In this document: positions 1 to 7,470 of the stretch, piece after piece
How positions within the stretch are numbered: the first letter of the stretch is position 1
Layout of the letters: every line of letters starts with the position of its first letter
NCBI GenBank assembly: GCA_030616425.1
Contig: JAUWXJ010000007.1
Span: forward strand, 1 to 25,240
Reading direction: 5' to 3'
Source of the DNA: Desulfobacterales bacterium
Lineage (GTDB): Bacteria; Desulfobacterota; Desulfobacteria; Desulfobacterales; C00003060
Length of the DNA: 25,240 bases
Notes under the pieces: model-generated
What the model saw: the letters and a program-made list of their open reading frames with translations, nothing else
The model's database searches: none
What the model was told of the DNA's origin: nothing
Program-made: the position numbers and the translations under genes

Positions 1-1106
1 ACAACAGGTTCTTTGAATCGTTTGTGTTTTCTCGGGACCGGGTTCAAGACCCGACCGCCACCTATGGTCCTGATCGGTGAATAACTCCTGATTACAAACC
101 GATCATCCTTAACTACTGCCACGGGGGCGTCGAGCCGAAACTGGGCAACCGCTGTCTCACCTGCAGAGAGTTCCTCGCGGTCCAAGAGGATGACGTTGCC
201 CAGAATCTCGCTCGTACCTGTATGGAATCGAACCTTGGTGCGGTTCTTGATGGGCTTTTCATTCGAGGGAAGGTACTCGAGGAGGGCATCTATCATATAG
301 CTAGGCTTCAAGGTATTCACGCCGCCTGCTACATCCCCTCTGGCTATTGCACTCCTGTCAATCCCCTGAAAGTTTATAGCCGTCCTCATGCTAACTGTAG
401 CCTGGTCCACTGTCTGGCCATGGACCTGGATCCCACGAACCTTTGACTGGATACCCGAAGGGTAGATCATAATCGTTTCGCCTACCCGGACCTTCCCCGA
501 GACCAGGCTCCCGGTAACAACCGTGCCAAAGCCTTTCATGGTAAAGACGCGGTCCACGGGCAGGCGGAACAACCCTGTGGAGGTGCGTTCGGAAACTGCT
601 TTGCACAAAGCCTCCAAGGTCTCAACTAGTTCAGAAAGCCCTTGACCGGTTACAGAAGAAACCAAGGCAACAGGGGCATCTTCCAAGAAGGTCCCCTTGA
701 GAAATTGGTGAACATCATCTGTAACCATCTCCAGCCATTCTTCATCCACGGTGTCAATCTTGGTCAGGATTGCAAGGCCATGTTTGACGCCCAGGAGGTT
801 GCATATATAAAGGTGTTCCCTTGTCTGAGGCATGACCCCCTCGTCAGCCGCAATAACCAAGGCTACAAGGTCGATCCCTGAGGCGCCTGCCACCATGTTC
901 TTGACGAATTTTTCGTGGCCCGGCACGTCCACAATGCCCACGCGCTGACCCCCGGGAAGGTCAAGCCAGGCAAAGCCCAGCTCTATGGTAATCCCCCGGA
1001 GCTTTTCCTCCTTCAGGCGGTCCGTATCTATACCGGTCAAGGCCTTGATCAGGCTGGTCTTTCCATGGTCGATGTGACCGGCAGTGCCCAGAATAATCTG
1101 TTTCAA
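1..1106 (-). CDS. selB: Selenocysteine-specific translation elongation factor SelB (5' part; runs off the left edge)
   Basis: SelB is the EF-Tu-like GTPase that carries Sec-tRNA(Sec) to the ribosome at UGA codons marked by a SECIS element. Read on the minus strand, the frame is open for 368 codons from a TTG start to the window edge. It begins MKQIILGTAGHIDHGKT with the P-loop GHIDHGKT at residues 10-17, then RGITIELGF (switch I), DVPGHEKFVKNM (G3), TKID (G4), and EF-Tu domain II with VDRVFTMKGFGTVVTGSL. SYSPIRTIGGGRVLNP near the edge is the SelB-type domain III end. The C-terminal winged helices that bind SECIS RNA lie outside the window. TTG is chosen because an in-frame TGA lies two codons upstream and a purine-rich AAGGG sits just before. 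The upstream membrane-protein gene ends 14 nt away, so the two are probably co-transcribed. No other Sec gene is visible here. Confidence 0.95.
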   Translation of the reverse strand, partial: MKQIILGTAGHIDHGKTSLIKALTGIDTDRLKEEKLRGITIELGFAWLDLPGGQRVGIVDVPGHEKFVKNMVAGASGIDLVALVIAADEGVMPQTREHLYICNLLGVKHGLAILTKIDTVDEEWLEMVTDDVHQFLKGTFLEDAPVALVSSVTGQGLSELVETLEALCKAVSERTSTGLFRLPVDRVFTMKGFGTVVTGSLVSGKVRVGETIMIYPSGIQSKVRGIQVHGQTVDQATVSMRTAINFQGIDRSAIARGDVAGGVNTLKPSYMIDALLEYLPSNEKPIKNRTKVRFHTGTSEILGNVILLDREELSAGETAVAQFRLDAPVAVVKDDRFVIRSYSPIRTIGGGRVLNPVPRKHKRFKEPV

Positions 1107-1120
1107 TGATCAGCCCTTAC

Positions 1121-1297
1121 TTATGGCCCCTTTTTTCGCTTACGAAAAGATTCCAAGACGTAAGCCATACCAACCAGTACAATGGCGCACCCCATGACGC
1201 TAGGGATACCAGCCTTGGGGTAAAAGAATCGCATCACGAGCACGGCAAAAAAGGTGGATAGGACGGCCCGAATGATGAATATGTAGAATGCAGTCAA
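1121..1297 (-). CDS. Small two-helix membrane protein, function unknown
   Basis: A 58-residue protein starting at TTG (1297) and ending at TAA just before selB. Two hydrophobic segments are visible, about residues 3-24 (FYIFIIRAVLSTFFAVLVMRFF) and 31-48 (IPSVMGCAIVLVGMAYVL in essence), followed by a basic tail SFRKRKKGP, so both ends may face the cytoplasm. The frame stays open upstream to 1516 (131 codons), but that extension lies inside an inverted repeat and has no protein-like character. TTG at 1297 follows GAGGTG with 5 nt spacing, which supports the shorter form. It lies 14 nt upstream of selB on the same strand. I do not recognise a characterised family. The hydrophobic pattern makes it likely real, but its role is unknown. 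Confidence 0.6.
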   Translation of the reverse strand: MTAFYIFIIRAVLSTFFAVLVMRFFYPKAGIPSVMGCAIVLVGMAYVLESFRKRKKGP

Positions 1298-1361
1298 GGG
1301 GACACCTCGGTGGTGTAATGCGGGATCTGATATCTCTGAAACGAATAGGTTTAACCATGCG

Positions 1362-1499
1362 GGGCAAGGTAAATCCCTGAACGTAGGCATCCAGCCATTT
1401 CCACCCAGGATAACCGCATACGCGGTAAAGGCACCTGCCCGCTCGTGCCTCGCAGTGGCAGGCGGGTTGGAGGCCGAAGTGAAGGGATTTACCTTGCCC
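1362..1499. repeat. Palindromic intergenic element with exact 17-bp terminal inverted repeats and a REP-like core
   Basis: The 17 bases at 1362-1378 are the exact reverse complement of 1483-1499. Inside, 1431-1470 holds a GC-rich imperfect hairpin with arms of the type ACCTGCCCGC and GGCAGGCGGGT. The same arm sequences recur at 24011-24078. The element fills most of the gap between the small membrane-protein gene and tRNA-His (1302-1644). I see no gene in that gap. Confidence 0.7.
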
Positions 1500-1644
1500 T
1501 CTAAACTATTATACAAATATACAAGAGATTGATTTTACCGTCAATCATAAGTTTTAGCAGCGCCCCGAATCTCCTTGAAAACTCTTCTATCGTGTGTTAA
1601 AAATTGGATGATCGGAAACAGTGATTTGAATAACAAGTCTGTGT

Positions 1645-1721
1645 GGTGGGTGTAGCTCAGTAGGCAGAGCACCGGGTTGTGGCCCCGGCGGTCGAGGGTT
1701 CAAATCCCTTCACTCACCCCA
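1645..1721 (+). tRNA. tRNA-His (GTG)
   Basis: A full cloverleaf can be drawn. The acceptor is GTGGGTG/CACTCAC with one G-T pair, and an extra encoded 5' G (-1) at 1645 faces C73, the identity feature of tRNA-His. The D-arm region reads AGCTCAGTAGGCAGAGC. The anticodon stem-loop centres on GTTGTGG with anticodon GTG. The T arm carries GGTTCAAATCC. The CCA end is encoded at 1719-1721. Confidence 0.96.
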
Positions 1722-1812
1722 TCTATTACGATTGACGATTGCGGAATTTGGATTGCGCATTTAACCATGACCCCATCTGCAATCCAAAATCTAAAATCCA
1801 AAATACCATAAT

Positions 1813-1889
<77 letters not shown>

Positions 1890-1927
1890 AATAAAATTAA
1901 ACAGTTACGAATTCCAACACCGATCCC

Positions 1928-2035
1928 CTACCCTTTTTGACCCGTCTTTGCTTCCAAATTGTCGCTATCGCCTCCAAAAACAGCCAGATCGAGCTGTTTT
2001 GATGCCTCCCTATTGACTGTCTCCACCAGATGTCC
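1928..2035 (-). pseudogene. Possible C-terminal gene remnant, identity unknown
   Basis: On the minus strand this stretch reads as coding-like protein ending at TAG (1928-1930): HLVETVNREASKQLDLAV, then FGGDSDNLEAKTGQKG. There is no start codon with a ribosome site, and upstream the frame enters AATCCAAAATCC-type spacer. An 8-bp hairpin (1977-1984 with 1993-2000) overlaps it. I do not recognise the family. It may be the tail of a deleted gene or a chance open stretch. The rest of 1890-2209 shows nothing else. Confidence 0.25.
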
Positions 2036-2209
2036 ATAGCAATAATCCAAAATCCAAAATCGGCATGACCGTATCTGTCACAGTTGTCGTGTCATAATGC
2101 AGGCCAAATCGGGGCTTTGGGCTTTACTTTGCTGTTCGTTCCTGATAAAAAATCACGCTAAATCATTAAGAAACAGGGCAAGTTGTCCAATGTCAAGGGA
2201 GAAAAAAGG

Positions 2210-2277
2210 GGGACGTACATAAGTATATAAATAACTGCGGCGGAGGCATGACTTACTTATATATTTATGAACGTCCC
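2210..2277. repeat. Strong hairpin with GGGACGT ends, REP / IS200-like
   Basis: The 25 bases 2210-2234 pair with 2253-2277 at 22 of 25 positions, two of the exceptions being possible G-T pairs. The loop contains GCGGCGGAGGCA. The arms begin GGGACGT and end ACGTCCC, enclosing A/T-rich ATAAGTATATAA-type sequence. Hairpins of this style occur at the ends of Y1-transposase (IS200/RAYT) elements; that link is inference. GGGACGTT recurs at 2389-2396. Confidence 0.6.
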
Positions 2278-2281
2278 TCTA

Positions 2282-2398
2282 GTATCCGAAGACTCAACCG
2301 CAAGAGGCAAGCTAATGAATGAAATCCTTGCTTATAATCGGGAAGATTTACAGGCCACATGGGCGGTTCTGAATTGGTTGAAGTCCAAGGGACGTTAG
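2282..2398 (+). pseudogene. C-terminal fragment of a YprB-like RNase H-fold protein (tentative)
   Basis: Directly after the hairpin an open frame runs to TAG at 2396-2398 and ends ILAYNREDLQATWAVLNWLK then SKGR. The string YNREDLxAxWAVLxWL resembles the last helix of YprB-type ribonuclease H-like domain proteins (from memory, not searched). The first ATG (2315) would give only 27 residues, and the upstream part is replaced by the hairpin, so this looks like the surviving tail of a gene truncated by an insertion or deletion. It ends 27 bp before the SbcD-like gene and may once have been co-transcribed with it. Confidence 0.4.
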
Positions 2399-2425
2399 AC
2401 AAATGTCATTCGTCAGAATAGAAAA

Positions 2426-3541
2426 TTGAAAATGAGAATTTTTCTAACTTCAGATGTCCACCTGGGTATGAAGTTCGCCGGATACCCAAGCGTTCAGGAA
2501 AAGCTTATAGAGGCAAGGTTCGAGACGCTGAAACGGTGTGTTGATATCGCGAACGACCGGGAGTGTGATTTGTTTGTTGTTGGAGGCGATCTTTTTGACA
2601 GGGTCTCAGTGGCCAAAGGCGATATTCAGCGTGCAGCAGAGATCCTGGGCGACTTTCAAGGCAGATTGGTTGCTGTCCTGCCGGGGAATCACGATTTCAT
2701 CACACAACGCCCTGATGGTCTGTGGGCTGTTTTTAAGGGCTTCGCTGACAATCATATTCTTGTCCTGGAATCTAAAAAAGCCTATCCACTGAAACCATAT
2801 GACCTAGATGCAACTATATATGCGGCACCATGTGAGTCAAAGCATTCGCCAGAGAACTGCATTGGATGGATTCAAGCGAATGAGAATGATAAGGACGTTC
2901 GGTTCCACATCGGCATAGCACACGGTAGCCTTGAAGGTCTCTCACCTGATTTTGATAAGAATTACTATCCAATGACCGAATCGGAGCTGCTGTCATGTGG
3001 GCTCGATCTCTGGTTAATGGGGCATACGCATATACCCTACCCAACCGAACCGGGGCCTAAGACCAGGGTTTTATATCCGGGAACACCGGAGCCAGACGGA
3101 TTTGACTGTGATCATGAAGGGAAGGCGGCCTTAATAGAAATAGGAGAGGATGGGCGGGTTAAACCGACTTTTGTGACTACTGGAACTTACAGGTTTGTCC
3201 ATGAAGAAACGGAGATCAGTTCCTGGAGTGATGCTGAAGCGATCCTGGCCAGATATTCCTACCCTAAGCACGGGAAAACCCTTTTGAAGCTCAGAATGAA
3301 AGGTAGGCTTCCCGAGGAAGAATACAAAAAGCTCAGCTTGATTCGTGAGAATTTGGAAAAAAACTTATCATTGGTCGATATCGATTCCACCGGAGTCACA
3401 ATAAAGATCACCCCTGATGTCATTGATAGAGAATTTACAGAACATTCTTTCCCACACAGGCTCTTGAAACAGCTCGCACAGAACAATGATTTCGAGGCAT
3501 TGCAGGCAGCTTATGAGCTCATCAGGGAGACCCAGAGATGA
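2426..3541 (+). CDS. SbcD/Mre11-like metallophosphoesterase, DNA repair exonuclease family
   Basis: A 371-residue calcineurin-like phosphoesterase, the predicted Mn-dependent nuclease partner of the ATPase encoded next. The metal-binding motifs appear in order: SDVHLG near residue 9, GGDLFDR near 53, GNHD near 87, GIAHGSLEG near 163 and GHTHIPY near 199. YPGTPEPDGFDCDHEGKAAL matches the capping region after the nuclease core, and the last ~110 residues would carry the ATPase-binding part. TTG at 2426 and ATG at 2432 are both possible starts, and neither has a strong ribosome site. It is closer in size to YhaO-type proteins than to long SbcD proteins. The stop overlaps the next start (ATGA), a sign of translational coupling. 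It could act in double-strand-break repair or in degrading foreign DNA. Confidence 0.87.
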   Translation: MKMRIFLTSDVHLGMKFAGYPSVQEKLIEARFETLKRCVDIANDRECDLFVVGGDLFDRVSVAKGDIQRAAEILGDFQGRLVAVLPGNHDFITQRPDGLWAVFKGFADNHILVLESKKAYPLKPYDLDATIYAAPCESKHSPENCIGWIQANENDKDVRFHIGIAHGSLEGLSPDFDKNYYPMTESELLSCGLDLWLMGHTHIPYPTEPGPKTRVLYPGTPEPDGFDCDHEGKAALIEIGEDGRVKPTFVTTGTYRFVHEETEISSWSDAEAILARYSYPKHGKTLLKLRMKGRLPEEEYKKLSLIRENLEKNLSLVDIDSTGVTIKITPDVIDREFTEHSFPHRLLKQLAQNNDFEALQAAYELIRETQR

Positions 3542-5964
3542 TTATCGAGAAGGTAATCATTAACACCTTCGGAGGACTTTCCAAAAAGGAAATAGATCTC
3601 CAAGAGGGCATGAACGTTGTTGTGGGGCCAAATGAATCGGGAAAGTCCACAATCTACAATGCTATTGAGAATACGCTCTTTACCCCTTCGAAACTCACTC
3701 CTGCCAAGTTCAGGAAGCGGATGGGACGCTTCATCCCGGTTGGGGGCGGTGACACGATTGAAGTCAGTATCCATTTCAAAAGGCAGGGAAGCAACTACAC
3801 GCTGCGACGGCGGTGGGGCGGTTCGGTTTTGTCTTCGCTGACCCTGCCCGATGGCTCGATCCTCACTGATGATGATGCGATACAAGGCGTAATCAGGGAA
3901 TGCATCCAGGTCCCCGAAGGTACATATAAGACGGTCATGATGTCCTATCAAACGGGTCTGTCGAGAACCATACGTGACATTCAAGAAGACAAGGAGACCC
4001 TTGAATCGTTAGGAGACCTCCTGAGGAAGGCTGTGATGGAGATGGATGGTGTGTCCGTGGATGCATTCAGGGCCAAAATCGAGGACTCGTATAATAGCTT
4101 TTTTGGCCGGTGGGATATTGGCGCCAATTACCCGGAGGGCAATCGAGGTATTGAGAATCCATGGGTAAAGGGCGCAGGCTCTATCACTCACTTATTCTAT
4201 GAAAAAGAAAAGGTGAGGAGGGCCCTTGAGGCTGCCGTGGAATACGAGAAGGAACTGGACGATTTGAATAAGAGGATCTCCGATCATGCCAGCGAGGTGG
4301 GCAAGACGGAATCATACGTCAAGAGCAATAAACCGCTCAAGGAAGACGCTGTCAAACAAAGGCAGATCGAGGCTGATCTTAAAGGGATTGATTTGGAATA
4401 CGAGAAGCTCGAAAAGATCAATAAGGACTGGCCAGTAACGGAGTCAAAAAGAAAGGAAAAAAGCAAAAGAATAACCGAATTGGAGGCGAACGAAACAAAG
4501 CTCAATAAAGAGAAAGAAAAAGCGGGGAATTATCAAGGAGCCAAGAATCTTCTGGATAAATACGGTAAGGTACAAAAGAAGAAACAAGTTCTAGACGAAA
4601 CCCACAAAAACCTGGCAAAAGTGGCGAAGCTCACTGATGATGATATGAAAGCCATCAGACAGACGTTTAATAGAAAAGGGACACTTGAAGCGACTTTATC
4701 AGCAGGTAAGCTCTCCGTCAAATTTACGCCGAAGGAAGACACCGACTTAGAAATTCAGAAGGGCCTGGAGGATAAGTTCCAAACAAAAACAAGGAGAGGA
4801 GAGACACTTGAGTTTCAGGCCGACGGAAGGCTGATATTTTCCCATCCTGAATGGGACTTGGAGGTGACTTCAGGTGAAGTGGAATACGACCAAATACTAC
4901 AAGAATATGAAGAAGCAAAATCGGACATTGAAGACCTTCTCCAGAAGTTCAATATAAAAAGCCTTGAGGAGGCAGAGGCCGCAAACAGGGCTTACGAAGC
5001 AGAACTGGCAAAGCTACAAAATGCGCAGTTCAACCTGGAAGAGGAACTGGGGGAACTTAAATACGAGGACCTGAAGGAGAAGACAAAGGGACTTCAGGTC
5101 GAAAAGCCTGATAGGGAACTGGCGACGATTCTTGGCGAAGTGGCGGAAACAAAAGCAGAAATCAAAGGCCTAAAAGTGGATCTCGCTGAGCTTCAAGAAA
5201 AGCACCGGGGATACGCTGAGGAATTTGGAGATCAGCACAAATTACTTGAGAGACTGGCGGAGCTCACTGGTGCACGAAAAGAGAAGCAGAAGGCCCTCGG
5301 GCTATTGAGGCCTTTACCGGCAGAGATAGAGGATGTGAATGAATTCATCGGTAAGTATGAGGAGATGGAATCCAGACTAAAGGAATTGACAAATGAACAC
5401 AATAAGTTGATTCAAGAAAGGATTCGTTTAGAGGGAAAGGCACCCGACAGATCTGTTGAGGAATTTGAAAGGGACTTGGCCGAAGCAGAAGAGAATTTCA
5501 ATGGCGAACTGAGAAAGGGCACAGCTATAGCAACAATAAAGGAAGGCATGGAAAGCCTGCTTGAGGAGATGGATAGCACGACTTACAAAGGCCTGGAAAA
5601 GGATGTTGCAGAATTAATGCAAAAGATGACAGGAGGGCGATATAAAGGTGTAGTGATGGACGAGAGTATTCCAAGTGGTTTCCACAGAAAAGACGGTGTA
5701 ACCATGCCCTATGAGAATCTCTCCACAGGGACGAAGGATGTACTTGGAATTGCTTTGAGGCTGGCGATAACGAAAAGATTTTTGGCAGAAAAAGAAGGTT
5801 TCGTGATTATGGACGATCCTCTCGTTGACTTAGATCCTGATCGACAGTTGAAAGCTGCTGATGCAATAAAGGATTTCGCAGAAAACACACAGCTTATTCT
5901 ATTAACTTGCCAGCCTACACATGCCCAGTTGCTTGGCGGGCATCAAGTTGAACTAATGTTATAG
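3538..5964 (+). CDS. SbcC/Rad50-like SMC-family ATPase, hookless type
   Basis: An 808-residue ABC-type ATPase that should pair with the preceding nuclease. The N-terminal lobe has Walker A GPNESGKST at residues 30-38. The C-terminal lobe has the signature LSTGTKDVLG from 728 and Walker B FVIMDDP with the D-loop VDLDPD at 755-767. Charged heptad-rich coiled coil occupies about 220-420 and 480-690. Between them, about 385-470, lies a compact beta-rich segment (GETLEFQADGRLIFSHPEWD) where Rad50/SbcC would have a CxxC zinc hook. The whole protein has only two cysteines, in RECIQVPEG and LTCQPTH, so no zinc hook is possible. This layout recalls YhaN-type proteins rather than E. coli SbcC, and the protein is shorter than either. 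It starts inside the stop of the nuclease gene. The function in repair or defence is inferred from the family. Confidence 0.87.
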   Translation: MIIEKVIINTFGGLSKKEIDLQEGMNVVVGPNESGKSTIYNAIENTLFTPSKLTPAKFRKRMGRFIPVGGGDTIEVSIHFKRQGSNYTLRRRWGGSVLSSLTLPDGSILTDDDAIQGVIRECIQVPEGTYKTVMMSYQTGLSRTIRDIQEDKETLESLGDLLRKAVMEMDGVSVDAFRAKIEDSYNSFFGRWDIGANYPEGNRGIENPWVKGAGSITHLFYEKEKVRRALEAAVEYEKELDDLNKRISDHASEVGKTESYVKSNKPLKEDAVKQRQIEADLKGIDLEYEKLEKINKDWPVTESKRKEKSKRITELEANETKLNKEKEKAGNYQGAKNLLDKYGKVQKKKQVLDETHKNLAKVAKLTDDDMKAIRQTFNRKGTLEATLSAGKLSVKFTPKEDTDLEIQKGLEDKFQTKTRRGETLEFQADGRLIFSHPEWDLEVTSGEVEYDQILQEYEEAKSDIEDLLQKFNIKSLEEAEAANRAYEAELAKLQNAQFNLEEELGELKYEDLKEKTKGLQVEKPDRELATILGEVAETKAEIKGLKVDLAELQEKHRGYAEEFGDQHKLLERLAELTGARKEKQKALGLLRPLPAEIEDVNEFIGKYEEMESRLKELTNEHNKLIQERIRLEGKAPDRSVEEFERDLAEAEENFNGELRKGTAIATIKEGMESLLEEMDSTTYKGLEKDVAELMQKMTGGRYKGVVMDESIPSGFHRKDGVTMPYENLSTGTKDVLGIALRLAITKRFLAEKEGFVIMDDPLVDLDPDRQLKAADAIKDFAENTQLILLTCQPTHAQLLGGHQVELML

Positions 5965-6424
5965 TTTGTGTCAACATCGCGCGCGTAGTTTGGGGACGCC
6001 CTTTAGTTTTACAGTTTCTAAGTGCTTCGATTTGCAAATACGATGACGTATTTTTATCGAATCAGTTCAAAGCAATTACTCACTCAGCACTAAGTAATCC
6101 TTTTAGAGCCGGTTCATGATGGCAAGAAAGTTGAGGATAGAGGAATTGAGCGTTGTAGGGTACGTCGGGGCCGGTCAAGGAAGTGCCCATGGGCGGTAGA
6201 TTTGGAATATGGCGACCAAGCTCAAAGCACAGATCCGGAAAGCCCTCCTCAGGCCGCCTAGCCCCTTACAATGACGATTTTACCCCTGAAGATGGCCGTT
6301 TAAGGGTTCAAAACAGATATTTTTGGAATCTTTATCGTGGTATATTAACAGGATAGCTTGGCCCTACCCCGGTTTGGCCTGTTCATATCTGTGAGAGAAA
6401 AATCGATTCTGACGTAATCAAAAG
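5965..6424. other. Gene-free stretch with mobile-element debris
   Basis: This 460-bp stretch contains no convincing gene. TTGGGGACGCCCTTTAG near 5989 resembles the GGGGACG ends seen beside Y1-transposase elements and the hairpin at 2210. A short frame at 6119-6199 looks like a transposase start (separate entry). GGCCGTTTAAGGGTTCAAAA and the A/T-rich bases near 6310-6350 could hold the promoter of the following gene, but no clear -35/-10 pair stands out. Confidence 0.4.
6119..6199 (+). pseudogene. Possible remnant of a Y1 (IS200/RAYT-type) transposase start
   Basis: The frame opens MARKLRIEE and stops after 26 codons. MARKLRIE followed by an aromatic residue is the usual opening of REP-associated tyrosine transposases; after these eight residues the similarity is lost. 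With the GGGGACG-type sequence about 130 bp upstream, this looks like the decayed 5' end of such an element. The match is short and from memory, so chance cannot be excluded. Confidence 0.3.
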
Positions 6425-7054
6425 ATGCCAACGCAACATGATTATGAAACAGCACGGGCCCTTGCGCTGTACACCCTGTCAAGGCTGGATATAGAAAGGT
6501 GTTGCACTCATGCGGGCCTTTCACTGGAGATTGTCTCCCCTGAGATAAAACGGGTGTCAATTCCATACCTGGGCGATACATACACCCTGAGCGTACACAA
6601 CGAGACGATCTCCTTCGATGATGCCTCACCCCCACTTAGGACCCCTGATCAGGTGCTCCTGCTCCATTATCTGATCACGGCCAGAGGAATGCCTGTTGCA
6701 AACGAGTTGATTACTTTCCGGGAGGTGCCGTCTGGCTCTTTCTATTATGCAGCCTTTGTAAAAAGAGCGATTGCTCCGCTAGTAAAATGTTTCGGGGGAA
6801 AACCTTCCCTTCTGGACAAAGTTGCCCAGGTGATCGGCCAGGTGTTGCCGTCGCCCGGGGACAAGGCCCTGAAGATCTTTGCACTCCCCTGCGTGCCGGT
6901 GGTGCTCTCTTTGTGGAGGGGGGACGATGAGTTTCCGCCTGAGGCGAATCTGTATTTTGATCGATCGATCGCCTCCTATCTGCCTACAGAGGATATTGCC
7001 TACCTGGGAGGTGCGGTGGTGTACAAGGTAATAGGCATCGCACGACAATTATGA
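6425..7054 (+). CDS. DUF3786 domain-containing protein
   Basis: A 209-residue soluble protein without signal peptide or membrane segment. It matches the DUF3786 pattern: an N-terminal HDYETARALAL region, IPYLGDTYTLSV, then PDQVLLLHYLITARG, and the characteristic end VPVVLSLWRGDDEFPPEANL followed by FDRSIASYLPTEDIAYLG. DUF3786 proteins are common in strict anaerobes such as sulfate reducers, acetogens and methanogens, and no activity has been established. ATG at 6425 lacks a strong ribosome site. The gene stands alone between two stretches of mobile-element debris, so the context gives no hint of its role. Confidence 0.85.
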   Translation: MPTQHDYETARALALYTLSRLDIERCCTHAGLSLEIVSPEIKRVSIPYLGDTYTLSVHNETISFDDASPPLRTPDQVLLLHYLITARGMPVANELITFREVPSGSFYYAAFVKRAIAPLVKCFGGKPSLLDKVAQVIGQVLPSPGDKALKIFALPCVPVVLSLWRGDDEFPPEANLYFDRSIASYLPTEDIAYLGGAVVYKVIGIARQL

Positions 7055-7175
7055 AACAAATGTTAACAGGCTGTTGCCCAAATCCCTTTTCGCTTTGTCT
7101 AAAACGACCGCTCAAAGGCATTGGGACAACAACCTGCTTTCTTACTACGTTTTCTCTTGCTGGTCGTTTCCGTCT

Positions 7176-7399
7176 GGGTCAGGAGGGGGTTTTTCGAAAA
7201 AGCCGTGATACCGTGGACTTGGCAAGATGTGTCAATCAAGCTAGATGACCGGCTTGCTCCCCGCAAGCCCTGTCCTATAGGAAGGACGGGCTGAGGGGAG
7301 CTATAAAAAATTTATCTTCCTTACCGGGAAGCGCCGCCCTTCAGGGCGGGAGAAGCTTCAATATTATCGCGGCTTTTGAGAAAAACCCCCTCCTGACCC
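7176..7399. mobile_element. 35-bp inverted repeat enclosing an IS200/IS605-type end remnant
   Basis: Bases 7176-7210 and 7365-7399 are inverted copies matching at 32 of 35 positions (GGGTCAGGAGGGGGTTTTTC at the outer ends). Between them are two strong hairpins. The first is 7256-7301 (outer stem GCTCCCC/GGGGAGC, inner stem AGCCC...GGGCT). The second is 7334-7349 (CCGCCCT/AGGGCGG), followed by GAAGCTTCAAT. A compact GC hairpin followed by GAAGCTTCAA is typical of the right ends of IS605-group elements, where the omega RNA of TnpB also maps; this attribution is from pattern memory. No transposase or TnpB frame remains. The flanking stretches 7055-7175 and 7400-7470 contain no gene. Confidence 0.55.
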
Positions 7400-7470
7400 A
7401 TGGAGGTAACTAAGGCATGGTTTGGGTTGACGTGACAAAAAAACTCTGACGGCGTGAGGTGCTTTAGGTC

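Noticed and set aside
1121..1516. 131-codon version of the small membrane protein
   Set aside because: The extra 73 N-terminal codons run through an inverted-repeat element and have no protein-like pattern; TTG at 1297 has a ribosome site.
7051..7248. 65-codon frame after the DUF3786 gene
   Set aside because: It overlaps the left arm of the inverted repeat, has no ribosome site and no recognisable protein character.
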